Shown: in pieces, positions 32,917 through 46,284 of the stretch
Layout of the letters: each line of letters opens with the position of its first letter
How positions within the stretch are numbered: the first letter of the stretch is position 1
Assembly: GCF_949628215.1 (NCBI RefSeq)
Contig: NC_134297.1
Span: forward strand, 6,510,001 to 6,574,000
DNA: 64,000 nucleotides
From: Phalacrocorax aristotelis
Taxonomy: Eukaryota; Chordata; Aves; Suliformes; Phalacrocoracidae
Reading direction: 5' to 3'
Position numbers and translations under genes: made by a program
The notes under the pieces: model-generated
What the model saw: the letters and a program-made list of their open reading frames with translations, nothing else
The model's database searches: none
What the model was told of the DNA's origin: nothing

Positions 32917-33065
32917 CTGCCCCGGTGATCCCAGTGATCCCGCTGCCGCACCTGCGCCCAGGTGAGCCGTGCTCCTCCCCTGCCTGCGGCACCTGCCTCC
33001 TCCCTGCCAGCCCCAGGTGCTCCCAGCCTCCCCCAAACCCCGGCCGGAGGGGAGAGGTGACCCAG
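32330..33065. promoter_or_regulatory. GC-rich block around the probable TMEM45B promoter
   Basis: A run of C-rich sequence with scattered CpG contrasts with the AT-richer flanks. It contains many overlapping open frames on both strands (up to 229 aa) because stop codons are rare in such sequence. The low-complexity Pro/Gly/Ala translations argue against real proteins. Best read as a promoter-proximal GC-rich or weak CpG island region covering the first exon and start of intron 1. Confidence 0.45.
32917..33040 (-). promoter_or_regulatory. TMEM45B: Probable TMEM45B promoter and 5' untranslated exon
   Basis: On the minus strand a consensus donor (GGGGCAG|GTAAGA) lies at 32917/32916 inside a GC-rich block, upstream of the TMEM45B exon that opens with a 5' UTR at 26596. 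The implied first intron is about 6.3 kb. A T-rich/TTTAAGG element near 33070-33080 and a CCAGGGGTGGG (KLF/Sp-like) box near 33085-33095 lie 5' of it. Four CAGGTG/CACCTG E-boxes (32949, 32959, 32990, 33014) lie in the predicted exon. The transcription start is not fixed; the right end given is an estimate. No transcript evidence is available. Confidence 0.45.
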
Positions 33066-33504
33066 GACACCTTAAAAAAAACCCACCCCTGGGCACACCG
33101 GGTGCTTTAATTTGCAGCTTTCTGCCCCAAAGACTTATCTGCGACTTCCTGACTTGAAAAACTGGCTGTCTCAAGGCTTTTCCCCCAGATCTTTATTTTC
33201 TCACATTTCACTGCAATGATCGAATTTCCTCGATAGGACTCCCCCATCTCCCACCTCTTGCAGGGATGGGGGGGGCTGCCTGGGGCATTACCCCCCCCCC
33301 AAGCTCCCTGCACCCCTCGGCACAGCCCCGGCCACGAAACACTGCAGAACAGATTAATTTCTTTGAAGCACTTCATTTTCTGTGCTTCCCAGGTCATGAC
33401 GGATGCTCCTCTGGGGATCCCCACTCATAACCCATATTTCAACTCCGAATGCAATTTTCTGACCAGGCCTCCTATAAAGCGTAGTTTATTCTTAATAATA
33501 CTTT

Positions 33505-33620
33505 CCACTTTCATCTCCAGCCCTGCAAGTGCTTTACAAATGTTAAATAATTAACCCCCACGACGCCCTTGGGAGAGAGGTAAGCATTATTATCGCTATT
33601 TGTAAGGGAAGCACTGACAG
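33505..33620 (-). mobile_element. MIR/CORE-SINE relic
   Basis: The plus strand reads GCAAGTGCTTTACAAATGTT, then AAATAATTAACCCC, GGGAGAGAGGTAAGCATTAT and TATCGCTATTTGTAAGGGAA. These follow the reverse complement of the MIR consensus in order (GCGCTTTACA, TTAATCCTCACAA, GTGAGGTAGGTA, ATTATTATCCCCATTTTACAG). Old and diverged. Confidence 0.65.
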
Positions 33621-36600
33621 AGCCTTCTGTGCAATAGCCCCGGGTTTAACTCACTTTTACAGAGCAGCATAGGTACTTACATCACTGAGAGCAAATGCAC
33701 CTGCCGCAGGGAATTTGTAGTGAGAAAGCTGAATTTTAATGTTTTAAATATATCCACCCAGTTTTATAAATGACTTCATGGTTAGAAGCGCTGGCTGGCA
33801 ATGCCTGGTCTTTTTTTATTATTATGATTTTGATTTATTAAAATCATATCTATTCCCTCACCCTGTCCCGTGATGTTGTTTAAACAGGTGACTGCTTGTA
33901 AAAATAATTATCCATTAATTCATCCTTTCTCACCGCTCAGAGAGGTGGGCGCCGCTGGAAGGGAGGAAGCATCCCGCAGGCATCCTCTCGCCACTGATTT
34001 TATCAGTGGTGGGGTTGGATGCCCAAACCGTGCGTGTTTTTTCAGGTGGGGCGGTTCAAATTTTCCAGAGGCAAAAGCCAAGCTGCAGGCGTTTCTTTGC
34101 TCTTTTTAGGCAGTTCCTCCATTAAACTGTTTCATGAATGTCCGAGGAGCTTGCTGTCATTTTAATGCATGTCTCGCAAGCCCTGGAATAAATCAGAATA
34201 AATTAGGGTGCTGAAGGCACGTGGGAGGCTTTACCCCCAAAAAAACCTACACCTGAAACGAAGGTTGAGAAATAAATGGGAGGAAAACAAGTGGTGAGAT
34301 GGAGGGCCTGGAAACATGAAGAATTATCTAACTGGGGAGCTGCTGCCTCTCTGCTCAAGCTCATGAAATAAAAACCAGGGGATGTCCCAAAACGACACCA
34401 AAAATGCCATGCAAAAATCTGACTCATTAGCGATGAAGTTGCTGGACCTGGTACATAAAGCCCACAGCTCCTCTCATCTTGAAAGGCTGAATTTAGCTGA
34501 AACCTAAACCTTTAGCTAAACCTGACTCTGAAATGGAAATTTGCCTCTGCGTCATGTTGGCATTCCTTGGCTACCAGGAAATTTGCAGCGTCAAATATTT
34601 GCGAATGAAACCACGGGGTGGGGGTGGATCTTACTACAAGGAAACAAATAACCTCTCCATGTGTAAAGACCATCCCTGAGCTGAAGGATGAACAGAATCC
34701 AACCTCAGTGAAACTTCTCATTCCTACGTGGTCCAGAGCAACCATTTCCCAATAAAACACATTAAAAAAAGAGAAATCTCTAATTTATCTTTTCACCGGG
34801 GCTCAGCCACCCTTTAAAACCCTCATAGTTCCTTAAATGGCCTTGAAATCACATGTAAAGACTGTAACTCACCTGACCTCTCACCAGCCACGGGCACTGG
34901 GCTACCACTGGAGCTGGGAGCCCCGGTCACCACGCTGGACCACACACCCAGCCAAAAATAACCCCAGGGCTCAAGTCCCGATTAGCAGCTTTTCCAAAGC
35001 TTGTTGCCTTCACATGAAATCAGTCTTGGGAAAAAGTCACAGTTCCCATTCGAGGAATTTTTGAGGGCTCAAAAAGGGGTTTTGTGTCCCGCCCATCTCT
35101 AATTCCACACCTCTTGATGTCTATTTTCTCCCTGCCTACCCCACGCAGAATCGCAGCCCCTAAACGTACCCATACCCATCACAACCCAGACTTGCAGTGA
35201 TGCCAAAGCACCTTACAACGGGGGAAGGGGCAGAGACCTGCAGCTGCCTCCAAACTACCGCCAGCACAATTTACTCCTCACCATGGGCAGCTTTAGTCCC
35301 CGTGCAGGGTGCGATGGGGAGTGAAAAGAGCCGTGGGGAGGCGCGAACTGGGAATTAGCAAAGAAGATGGCGAGGGACTTGTTGAACTCTGCTCAAAACG
35401 TGACCTAATTCCTGCAAACGCCCTGTTTCCTCGCAAAGATGTCTAGGAAGGAGTTTGCCAGATGGCAAAAGGAGAAGATGAATAAATCCGATATGGCACA
35501 TCTGCAGCTGCAGAGAGCAAGCAGCATCCGTGCACGGCCGGACCGAAAAGGGATCGCTTTGGGGCAGAGCTTGGCAAAGAAAGCAGACACAAGCAAAGAA
35601 AAAACCCAAAAGGTTTCTATTACAGCCCCGCCGTGAACAGATCTGAGACCCCGGCTGGGTAAAAACAGGCGAGAGGGGACTGGAATCAAATAAAAGCAGG
35701 GAGAGCTCAGCCACGATGTGATTCAAACTGCATCAGTCCCAGCTGGACGCCAGCACTGCAGCGTGCTTGGACAAGGCAAAAGCGTTAATAAGGGACAGAA
35801 GATCATTAAAAAGAAAATTGTGTAGCCAGATAAAATAAATGTAAGGGAAAGCGAAGGTGGAGAGCAAGAAAACAGTGAAAGGCACCAGAAAGGGAGACAC
35901 AGGGAGAGGTGGTGAAGGCTAGAGCTCAAAGCAATTGCACCAAAAAGGGAACACAAAGTGGGCAAAACTCCGTGGGAAATTTTAACAGGGGCAAGCAGGG
36001 TAAAAAATACCTCACAGCTGATGCGGAGCATAAAAAGCAGGCAGGCAATGAAATAGTCCACGAAACCACCTCCGTCCCCGCATGGGAGAGGGGGTGACAC
36101 TGGCACGAGCTGCCCAGGAGAGGCCGGGGGGAGCTGGGCAGCCCCTGCTCTGCCCGCAGGGGCCTCAGCGCCCTGACATTGATATTGCCCCCGGGAGCCA
36201 GGCGAAACGAAATCTTCAAATCCTGGGAGCTGCCCGTTTTTATTTCTGCAACGATCGTTCCCTGCACAACCGCAGCGCTTCTCGGCTAAACAAATCGCCA
36301 TTTTTCCCCAGGCCGTTTTCAAGGGAGCTGGTGCAGGCAGAGGAAGGGCACAGCAGAATAAAAAACTAATACTTCCCAGGGGTTTGATTTTTGGTTTTCC
36401 CCCCTGCCCTTCAAGCTGCCAGTCAGCAGCGAGTGGAGCAAGGGCACATCTCGGTGGCAGAGGGAGGAATGTCACCTCCGAAGCCCCGCGGCTGGGCTCG
36501 CCCTTGCTGTTCGTACCCATGTCACCTACTGAAACAAGTGGCATTTATTTGGGGATTCGTTGCCCTTCAACATCTGGAGCTGGAGGAAACGTCTCTGACC

Positions 36601-37647
36601 GGTGGTGAGGTTACTGGGGACGTGAAGTCGCGAGGGATGGGCAGGAGCAGATGTGATGCGTAGTTTCGTCTGAAAAGAGAGAGTGAAAATTAATTCGTCA
36701 TCTTGACACGTAAACACTAAACTCCTCACTTTTTAAATTAGGTTTGGAAAGTGTAATTGTTAATACCGGTATTTACGTTTTCTTTTTCCCTGTATTTATC
36801 ATCAGTTATTATTTTTGCCTGCTGTTGCCCTCTTCCCCAGCACTCCAGCTCTGACTCTCTTTCTTGAGCAGACATTTATAATTTCTGCTAATTTTCAGCA
36901 TCCCAATCAATCCTAAAAGTTGCATTTCATCAAAAACTGTACCCGGGGACAAGAGCAAATTCAAAACCTGATATTTATTGACGTTTAGCAATAGAAATAC
37001 AGCCCTGATGTGCTACAAACCAGCATCTCCCCAAGCTCTGCAGAAGCGGCCTTGGACGGCGAAACATTTCAACCTACCCTGTAAATCGATGCCCACGAAG
37101 GAGGATGCTCTGGGAGGGCTGTGGGAAGTGGGTGCTGGGTTTTTGGGGAGCAGCCTTCACACCTGAGAGCTTGCACAAGGGATTTGTGGTGTTAATGGGA
37201 GAAGAAAAGCAGTAATTGGGGGGTGGGGGTGCTCCTTGTGGATGCAGGGACGAGGGTCGTGGGCTGCCGCTGCTGTCCTGGTGGGACCAGCCACCGCACA
37301 GCGTGGCCAGACACATCTTGGGTGTGCAGAAATGAACCCCAGGAAAATCTGGGAACACTAGGTGGTGCTGAGGGCTCACAGAAAGGCTCCGGCACCGCCG
37401 CCGAAGGATGCTCAGGGGTGTGAGGGTGCAGGCCTGGGGGACTGGAGGCTGCATCCCTAGTTTGAGGTTGGCTTTCCACTAGTGGAGCCCGGCTGTGAGC
37501 TGGTCCCACGCTGCTGGCAAGAAGCTCCTTGTGTCACTTTGTCACAGCCCTCCCTCTGCTAAAGGCACTTGGCAGCAGCTGGGTTTGGGAATACCAGCTC
37601 TAACCTGGGCCCTTGCCCTCCTTTTCTGGGGTTGTACCAGACATCAC

Positions 37648-37700
37648 ATCCCTATTTTACCAATGGGGAAACCAAGGCACAAGGCGAGGCATTACCCGGG
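37648..37700 (-). mobile_element. Short MIR-like SINE fragment
   Basis: CCTATTTTACCAATGGGGAA then ACCAAGGCACAAGGCGAGGC matches the reverse MIR segment CCCATTTTACAGATGAGGAA-ACTGAGGCACAGAG. Only about 50 bp remain. Confidence 0.5.
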
Positions 37701-37974
37701 GCAGTTTCCATCTCCACCCGCTCTCTCAACCCACCCGGCAGCATCGCTTTTCCAGCCAGGAGGTAGCACTGCTTTTGGGTGAGCCCTAAAACAAATGCCA
37801 AGGGGTTCAAACCATCCTTAAGCAAAGTTTCTGTTTTCAGTCACCGGTCTCTTTGGTGCTGTGGCTTTTGCATGCATACATGAGTTTTCCAGCCGCCTTA
37901 GCCACCCCTCTGAGAAACGAGGGGGCTGATAATTAGGGTGAAACCCACTCAGGACTGACCCCCCCTCTCCCCCA

Positions 37975-38240
37975 GCCCCTTTCGCCCTCCACCTTCCATT
38001 CCTCCCCGCCGCCCGCGGGCTCCGGTTACGCCACGGGTCCGTAAACAGCATCTAAAATAATTGCGCAGTTGTCACCGTTGGGCAGGGGAAGGGAGGGGGG
38101 ACTATTTTAAAACGCCCGGCTTAGCCCAAAGGGCCGAGGGGATTGTGGCACGGCCCAGCTGTCCCCGCCGAGCGCGGGCGGATGCTTCAAAGTACCAGGC
38201 AGGATGCCTCAGCGCCAGCCTGTCCTCGCCAATTTGGCTG
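37975..38240. promoter_or_regulatory. Isolated CpG-rich patch in gene-poor DNA
   Basis: A local cluster of CpG dinucleotides (for example CCGCCGCCCGCGGGCTCCGG, CCGCCGAGCGCGGGCGG) flanks a short AT-rich centre (TAAAATAATTGCGCAGTTG). No open frame of note is present. It may be an orphan CpG island, an enhancer or an unannotated promoter. Confidence 0.3.
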
Positions 38241-40539
38241 GGGAACGGAGCCAGGCTGGCCGGGGATGAGCTAATGGTGTTTTGACATGTTGTTTCAAGA
38301 GCAATTGCTGGGGCTCGGGAGATGCGGGGAGCAGCTGGAAGGGACCTGGGCGTGATGGAAGGCGGATGGGTGAAGGCTGGTGGGGATAAGAGGGAGGTTG
38401 CGAGGGGGATGCAGCCGTGGTGAGGTTGTACATCCTATTTGGCTTTAGAAATGGGGGGGAACCCCAAAGCAGAAGGATGCTGCAGTGCCTGTGCTCAGAT
38501 CCTGCTCCCGGACAGGGAGCACAGAGCCATGAGCCTGAAGGGAAGCACATCTCACCGTAGCTTTTCTCCTCATCCCGTAACATTTCTGACAGTGACACAG
38601 CCGGTATCTCCTCTCATCAGGCAAAATTCAGAGTCTGGAGGAAAAGAGAAACATATCTCCTAATCCCACAGGACTACAAGCTTTGGCCATGCCTTGGTCA
38701 TCAAGGCAGGGCTACCCCATAGCTCTGGGCCTAAAGGGCTGCCTGATGATTAAAGCATTATCGGTGCTTGTCAGCACTAAGCAAAACCCAGCCTGTCATG
38801 CCCTTTGGTTAGCCTAAGGCTGGATGGCCGGGAGAAGACAGGGATGCTGTCTTCATCTTGGCCTCTTGCTTGTACGCTTGCTCTGCCTGCAAGCGAGCAG
38901 GATTGCTCTCCTTCCTGATGGTCACCTATTGCTGAGCCTGGTGAAAAGGGGATGCTCAGCCGGGGTGACTCTTCCAGGCTCTCTGCTTTATTTTGCATCA
39001 TTTCTCCGCAAGCCACTAAAGCACGATGCCTGCACGCTTCCCACATTTAGATTTCCAGGGACTGTGTATCCATCCTGGTGACCTTCCTGTCCCCTACACG
39101 GTCCTGCTGCCTTGGCCACCCTGGCTACCCTGAGCCAACCGCCCCAGGAGACAAACAGCCTAATAAATAATAGACCCTCTGGTCCATATGCTTCTTGTTC
39201 CTCCAAATAACACCCCCCTCTCTTTCCCAGAAATACCGGGGACTAGTTAGCCCTGAATGTTGATTTTCTGGGGGAAACCCCCCATAATTAGCATGCTGAC
39301 CAATTGGGCATTGCCACTTTTCACAGCCCTCATTCACCGCTCACCTCTTGCCCGTGCGAGGCAGGGGTTACACATGAGGACTGAATTAGCCCTTCCACCA
39401 CCATGTGAGTAAGGAAAATGTGATTAAGGAAAGCGATATTTCATCACGCGCTCTCTTGCAGTGCAAACTACATCCATCCATGTCACACCTTGCCTCTATC
39501 AACTATTTAAAGCATCATGCAAACACCACGAAGGGTTTTCCCGCATGTCCTGTACAACAGACAGATCTGGATAAACATGATGTGTTACCCTGACCTCTTG
39601 GCTAAATGGGGGGAAGTTTGGCAGACTGAAACAGGGCTTTACCTGAAGTGAGGACAAACCATTTAGGAACTGCACACCCGTCTCAGAGAGGCCGAAGGCA
39701 AGGGATGAAGACCCCTCGCAAGGTGAACCCAGAGCAATTCCCAGCACCAGCCAAGAGCCGTCTTTCAGCAGCTGCAAGCCATTTATTAGATGGGTTCAAA
39801 CGCTTCTGCAGAAGCCGAGCCTGGGGGATGGAGGCGGAGGGGGCAGACAAATGTGAAAAAAAAAAAAAATTGTGTTAATTACCAGTCCATTTGTATGATG
39901 CGAAGCTGCCCCGGTCCGTCATCTCGTCCCCCCAAGCCGCGGTTTGTCGGGCCTTAGGCTTTCATGCTGGGGTCCCAGTGGGACCCGTGTTTTTCCGCAT
40001 TGCCATAGGGACGGCAGCTGCAGCTGACTTCTCCCGTTAGAAGGGACCGCTGGCGCTCCAGAAACCATTTCAGGAGCATTTGTCGCAACAGCTTCTGCTA
40101 ATCTCTCTTTCATTTGTAATTATTTTCTCACCCAGGCGCTCCGACACCGGAGCCCGCCCCTGTAGCCGCACGGGAGCATCGTCGGCCGCGCTTGGGGATG
40201 TCATGGCGAGATAAAAAAGGATACGGGGGTGGAGATGGACTTGCGAGGAGGATGGTGGGCTTCAAACGGGCTGGGGCTCCTCCAAAGGCAATTGAAGTGG
40301 GCCGAGGGATGGAGCCGGCAGCCTTTGAGGCAGCCCGCGCCATCTCAGCCAAGAATAATTGAACAAATAGTTTATCTGGTGAACCAACAGCTGTAGGGAA
40401 CAGGCGATTTCCAGAGGATTAGGGGAGAGCTGTGAAAGGGAGCTCCCACGGGAAGCCTAAAACCCTCATCTTGAATTCAACTGGCCAAGAACACATGTTG
40501 GAGCCTTTGACTTACTTTTCAAGCAACTTTTTCTCTCTG

Positions 40540-40561
40540 CCCCCCCCCCCCCTTTTTTTTT
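40540..40561. repeat. C13-T9 homopolymer pair
   Basis: Thirteen C immediately followed by nine T. Confidence 0.9.
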
Positions 40562-43500
40562 CCAAACTACTCCACAAACCAAAAATCTTTAGTTGTTGAA
40601 CCACAAGGCAGGAAAATAGGGTCCATGGGAGAGAGGTGAATTATTTAGTGGCAGTTGATTTCTAAATGGGGTTTTCCTATTTTAACTTGATCTAATCCTG
40701 GCAGAATTATTCTAACCTTTTTCCCCGGTATTTCTATTTATTGGTTTTTGTGTTCATAGCGGTCACCAGCAAGGCAAGGAAGCAAGAGAGATGACTTGTC
40801 AAGCAAAGCTGAGCCACAATGTGAAGCTGGGATGTGCTTTACCTTGCAGCCACTTTACATTGCAGCCTCTTCTTCCTCTGCCATGGCACAAACACCCAAA
40901 ACAAACACTCTACACCCAGCTGCTGTTTTGCCCGGGGTAATGTCAAAGCAGATCTCATCCCAAACCCCTCAGCTTTCGATTGCATGTGAATAGAAACAAT
41001 TAGAGATGAAGATAAGGCGCCTCGGGGAGTGGGTTGCAGCTCAGCCATGGAAACTGCTTCTACCGCTTGTCCCACGGAGTGCTCCAACCTCGACCTGAAG
41101 GATCATGTCTGGGAGAGATCATCCCCGCTGTGCCCCACACCTCCCCTCCCCAAAGACAGATGCTGCACTGCCTCTGAACCAGTCCTTCCTAAAACGTTTC
41201 TGCAAAACCACTGCCTCTCTCGGACACAGATTACAGCTTTTTCTGGCGTTGTTTGCAAGGTCAGGAGCCTTCAGTAGCCAGGGCTCACATCCCCCAAAAG
41301 TAAGCGGCACAGAGGTAGCACTGTGGAGTTGGAGATGCTCAGGGAAAGACTCCAGCACCCACTGTACCCCCTCTCAAAACACCTGCAGAGCACCTCAAAA
41401 CCATCTCAATCCACCTGCAGACACCCACAGAGGAGCGAAACCCAGTGAGCATCACCAGGGATGAGCTCACCCTGGCCAGAGAGATGTGTCTATAAGAGCT
41501 AGGATGAGCTGCTGCCTTTACCTCCCCCTCTCTCCCTTCGCTGCAGAACCAAGACAACCAGCTTTGGTTGAACTTCCCATTTTCAAACAGCCACATGAGA
41601 CAAAACCCCGTTTCCCAGCCAGAAGCAGACTCCGGTCACCCGTGTGGCCGGGCACAGCAGACCCTGCAAACCCAACACCAAAATGATATACACGTATTCA
41701 CCCCAAAACAGCCCAAGTTTGAGGTTCTCCCCATTTTCCCCCAGTATGAAACACACTGGCCACTGCAGATTTTCTCCTAGCCCTGGTCTACAGGAGATGA
41801 GAAGACAGAGCTGGTGGAAAGCACTAAGCTCAGTGGCACCCCCCTTCCTTTCACACCAGCTCCAGATCTATCCTGAGACTTAATTTGGATCGAGAGAGAC
41901 AGAGTTAGCGACCTAATCACTATTTTTAGAAAACTAGTCCTCTGTTGAGTATGCATTTGGCAATCCCTACAGCTGCATCACCAGCAATGAAACCTTTGGG
42001 GATGGGTTTTGCCTAACTCCAGTCACTCAGCGAGAAAATAAACTTTTAAGCCCTTCCCTTGCTGGTACAAAACTATTCTTTACTGCCTTTTCACAAGAGC
42101 ATTATCCAGGCTAGTTTTAAATGCATAGGCAGTGAGAGCTCCCTGTAAAATTATGGCAATTTCTAATTCATTTTTTTTATTGTAGAGGGAAAAAATGTGA
42201 AAATTTCTGGAGGAGAGCTTTGCTGCGGGTTATTAAACCCAGTGGTCTGGGGGCAGGTTTTGGTTTAGGGAGGTTATAAACCACTGACTGCTGAAAGCTG
42301 CAGTTTACTTGGGGGGGGGGAAGATTGTTCTATGCCAGATTTCTCAAGGATGCACAGCTCAAAATTGTCTTTTGCTTGCTCTTCTTCCCTGGCATTCAGT
42401 GAATCTGTGGTTTCTGCTGGCTCCCAGCTTGTAGGTAGTGTGGAGAGGCTAAAGATCCTCAAAGCCTTGGATGAGTCACTCAGCATCTAAAAACATGATT
42501 GTCAACTTCTACATTTGGTGGAGAGGGGGGCGATTTCTAGAGACAGCCAAGTTCAAGGCAGTCCTAGCAGACTTCAGTACATAAAACACAGTTCAAGTGG
42601 AAAAAAAGGGGGAAAAAACACAAACCTTTTAAATAATGGGCTGACGAGAGCTTAACAAAAGGAATCTCATTTGTTGGGGTTTTTTGGTTTTGGTTTTGTT
42701 TTTTTTTAAGTACCACTCAATCATTCCACTCACTGAAGAGACCTTAAATTGAATCTCAGCCCTAGAAAATGCATTACTTACTGCCGAATTGATGTCACTG
42801 CCAAAGAATTTTCTCTCGGCTTAAGCTGTCTGCAGCAACACGCCAGTGGCACGTTCGAGACGCTTCCCTATTTGTGGAGTGAAATTCCTTGTGTTGGTTC
42901 TTCACTTTTCCCCTTTTCCCTCGTTTTTATTTAATTCCTTTTCAGGGGCGGGATGTGCCGCCGGAGCTGAGTGGTCTGAATGAAGCAGCAGTTCGTTGCA
43001 GATTTCTGTGGTCAACGGGAAACGCTCGCACATCCCACCTGATTTTGCCCACAGCATCAAGGGTTCACCTCCAGATCCACCACGGGCATCGCTACGTCTC
43101 CCCTCTAACCTACCACCCATCGCACGAGCTGGATTTAGGGGAGAATTAAAATCACAATGAAGAATCAACATCTACCAGGGGTTTGCTCCGGAGCTTCTGC
43201 AACCCAGGAGCTGTTTGTCTTTTGAGTTTCAAGGCGGGTATATGGGTGACAAACACATTATCAGTGATGGAGCCTACCACTACGGCTGGCATGGAGGCAC
43301 ACACCTTGCTTGCATTGCCAGGCTGCAGTTCCCAGGCTGTGCCAGCCGTAGGGTGCCATCACTGGAGCTTCTCTGCAAAGGTGGCTGCCCCAGGTCACCG
43401 CTCAGGCACGCCGGCATGGCGTCGCGCACTGCAATATCGTTCTCTGCAGTATATTACAGGGCCGTTAGATGTCCCTGTGTGCTGCGATAGGAGCCGGGAT

Positions 43501-46284
43501 GACATCGCACCTGGTAACAAACAGAGACAAAGCTGGGACGCGAGGGCAGCAGGAGTCCATCTGGCGGCGTCCCGCTCTCTTTTCTGGTCCAGAAGGGCAT
43601 AAACTCACTTAACACGTAACATTAAATCTTCATGGGAGGGCCGACAAGTCTGCAGTACATAAAACATATCATACATATGTGCATGGTAGAGCCAGCTCTT
43701 TGATCAGACTGATGTCCTTTAAAGGCTTCAGTTTAAAGCATCCTCAGCTTTGCTTGGGCTTCAGTAGAAATTAAGCATCCCCATTATTTAACAAGCCTGA
43801 CTCTTAGTTTCTTTTCTTCTCACTGCAGATTTTTCCTGCCTTCCCATTCTGGTACCCAAACCTTGCTTTTACCTTCTCCCTTCATTTTCTGCCAAAAGGC
43901 AGGCAAAAAAGTCACCAGGACTCTTCTCACTGCTAGTTTTCCCTTAGCCCTTGAGACTCATTGCCTGCTTTTCTTCTTGACTGAGCTTTCAAGATCAGGG
44001 CCTTTCCCCGATTCCACATGCGTTATTTGCTTCAGTGGCTGTAATGGCTTTGCTTTTCCCCTTTTTGCACAAAGTGAGCAGAGAACAGCTTTTTACCATT
44101 TGAATGCAAAACCAATGCCCAATCTCTTGGGCAACAGCTTCATCCAGGTTTCATTAAAAAAAACTACAAATCAGCACGTGCTTATTAGGAACTTTGTGCT
44201 GCCGAAATTACCAGACAGGAAAAATTGCCGCAACCCTACGATTTGCCTACTAGGGATGAGGGGCCTATACGAACCCAGGGTGGGAACTAGAACCTTTCTG
44301 ATTATTAAAATTAATTAATTAACTTTAACTTAAGGGAAAAAAAAAGGCGGTCAAGAAACATTTGCCCCAAGAGATCCCACGAAGTGGGACATTTTATTAG
44401 GTGCTGCCACAGAGGGGTTTCGCCTGAAGGTACCTGGGAACACCAAGGCCCACTGGCCACACTCAGGTCTCTTCCCCAGTCGTGCACCTCCCATCCCCTC
44501 CAAGCCACGTTGCCCTGGTTCATCGAAAACCCCTGAGATCAGCTAAAACAGCTGCTATCCTGGGATTATTTCATGCATTTCCATCCTGGTAGGAGAGGGG
44601 GAGGTTTGCTCATGACACTCTTGTTTTTATAACACCCCTCTTGCCCACCCCTGCTTGACCTTTGCAGGACCCATCAGATCTGTCTTCACTTGGGTCATTT
44701 TGCAAATCTCCCGAGCCCCAAAGCCTTGTAATTCCTGGCCCTTAAACAGGCTCAGTGTGGAGCGACCCGCACAAGCGCCAAGGGAGAAGCTCTGAAGAGC
44801 AAATATGCAAAAAGCCATAAAGGAAACTACATCCTAGTGAAATCAGGAGGATTTATGATCACACCAGCATGTAAGCACCTGATGCCTGGCCCTCAATACG
44901 CACTTTAAGTATCACACTGAATATAGGAAATGTGCTCAACCATTTCTATAGTGCCTTGGCCTCTTTTTATGGGTTCACTGCCTGAAGCCAGATCAGTAAA
45001 ACTGTGCAGTAAGGGGCTCTCAGCCTACTTTTGGGAACGCTGCTTGAAGCCAGGGCTTCTCAAACCTTTCTTACCATCTCTAAGGAGAACAAATGCAGCT
45101 AGCCAGCATTTCTGCCAACCCTTTCATTCCCATCTTATTTCACAACCCCTCTGTCTCCCTCCTATCATCCTCCCTCCCTGCACGTACAATTGCTGATGTC
45201 TTCCCAACCAGATGCACACCTGCAGGAAAAGTTGGCATCTTCTCTTTCCAAGCTGTCATAGAGGCAAGTAGTTTATGAGTCTATTGATGACAGATAAATT
45301 AATTGCAGAAAATATGAATGACTTAATATTTTGTGTGCTAATATCTTTTTTTCTTCTTCTTTTTTTAAATCCACGTCACGGTGTAAGATACATCTCAGGC
45401 TATTTGGGTCGTGTTCAGCTTCCCATGTCTCACCATCTACTTAAGGTGGCAGAACATACCCCGTGGCTGTGAGCTCCTGGATTTGATGTTTTAAGCAAGG
45501 AACACAACTTTTTCTGGAAAGGTGCTTAATGAACTTAACTCAGCCTGCACTAAGGATGGAAGTAGCAGAGACTTTTGGGGAAGATTTTTCGCTGGGTATG
45601 GAAGCATGCCCAAATCCCATGGCACTCACCGATACCCAGATTCATCCCACCCGGCTTAACCCCAGGGCTTAGGCTCCCTTTGTAGACATCAGACAGAGAG
45701 GAGGTAATTCAAACTACCCTGATCATCTTTGGCAACAGCGGTCTGTCTTCGGTGGCTGCATGGAGGGGCAAAAAAAGCTTTTAAAGGTTAAGCCCTGTAT
45801 AAAACATGGAAGAATCCACAGCTTTTATGGCTCACCTCCCTGTGACATGATGGATGTCACATGGGATGACATGGGATGGGCATGAGTGTGTAATTGTTCC
45901 ACGACTGGAGTTCAAGCCACGGGGAGTGGTGGGGATTTGTCAGGTTTTGGTTCATCCCCCATCATGGGGCAAGTGGTTGCAGACTCAGAGAGAGCCCAGA
46001 TTATGTATGTAGATGACCTGGATGTGGATGTTGTAAGCCCACGTTGAATCTGGCCACAGATGCCCTGTCATTTATGCACGTATCGATGACTAACCCATTA
46101 CTACTCAGATAGAGATCTCCAGTCAATATATTAGATCATCGTCAGATATCGATCCGACAAGCGTCAACTATCTACTTAGATTTAAATGAATTTCAGTTTG
46201 TGGATTGAGGACAATCATCTGTCTCTTTTATGCAACCAAGTAAGCAGCAGGATTGATGAGCAGTCTAGAAAACATGGCATCATA

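Larger units (their letters stand above)
33100..46280. other. Gene-poor stretch right of TMEM45B
   Basis: No supported exon over 13 kb. Besides the SINE relics and CpG patch listed, it has a second CpG-rich spot (40130-40230), a C13T9 tract (40540-40561), and mixed unique sequence. The longest open frame in the window (273 codons, minus, 35723-36544) is here but has no family signature and no supporting neighbours. Confidence 0.5.

Noticed and set aside
32320-33174. Several overlapping frames of 118-229 codons on both strands
   Set aside because: They lie in a C-rich block with few stop codons and translate to Pro/Gly/Ala/Ser-rich text. A promoter-proximal GC-rich block explains them better.
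35723-36544. 273-codon minus open frame, the longest in the window
   Set aside because: No family signature, Leu/Pro/Ser-rich low-complexity stretches, no ordered homology, and no matching neighbouring exons. Judged a chance frame.
43183-43602. 139-codon plus frame
   Set aside because: No known motif and no splice context; length is within chance range for this composition.
43863-44318. 151-codon plus frame
   Set aside because: No recognisable family; surrounding sequence has no exon-like structure.
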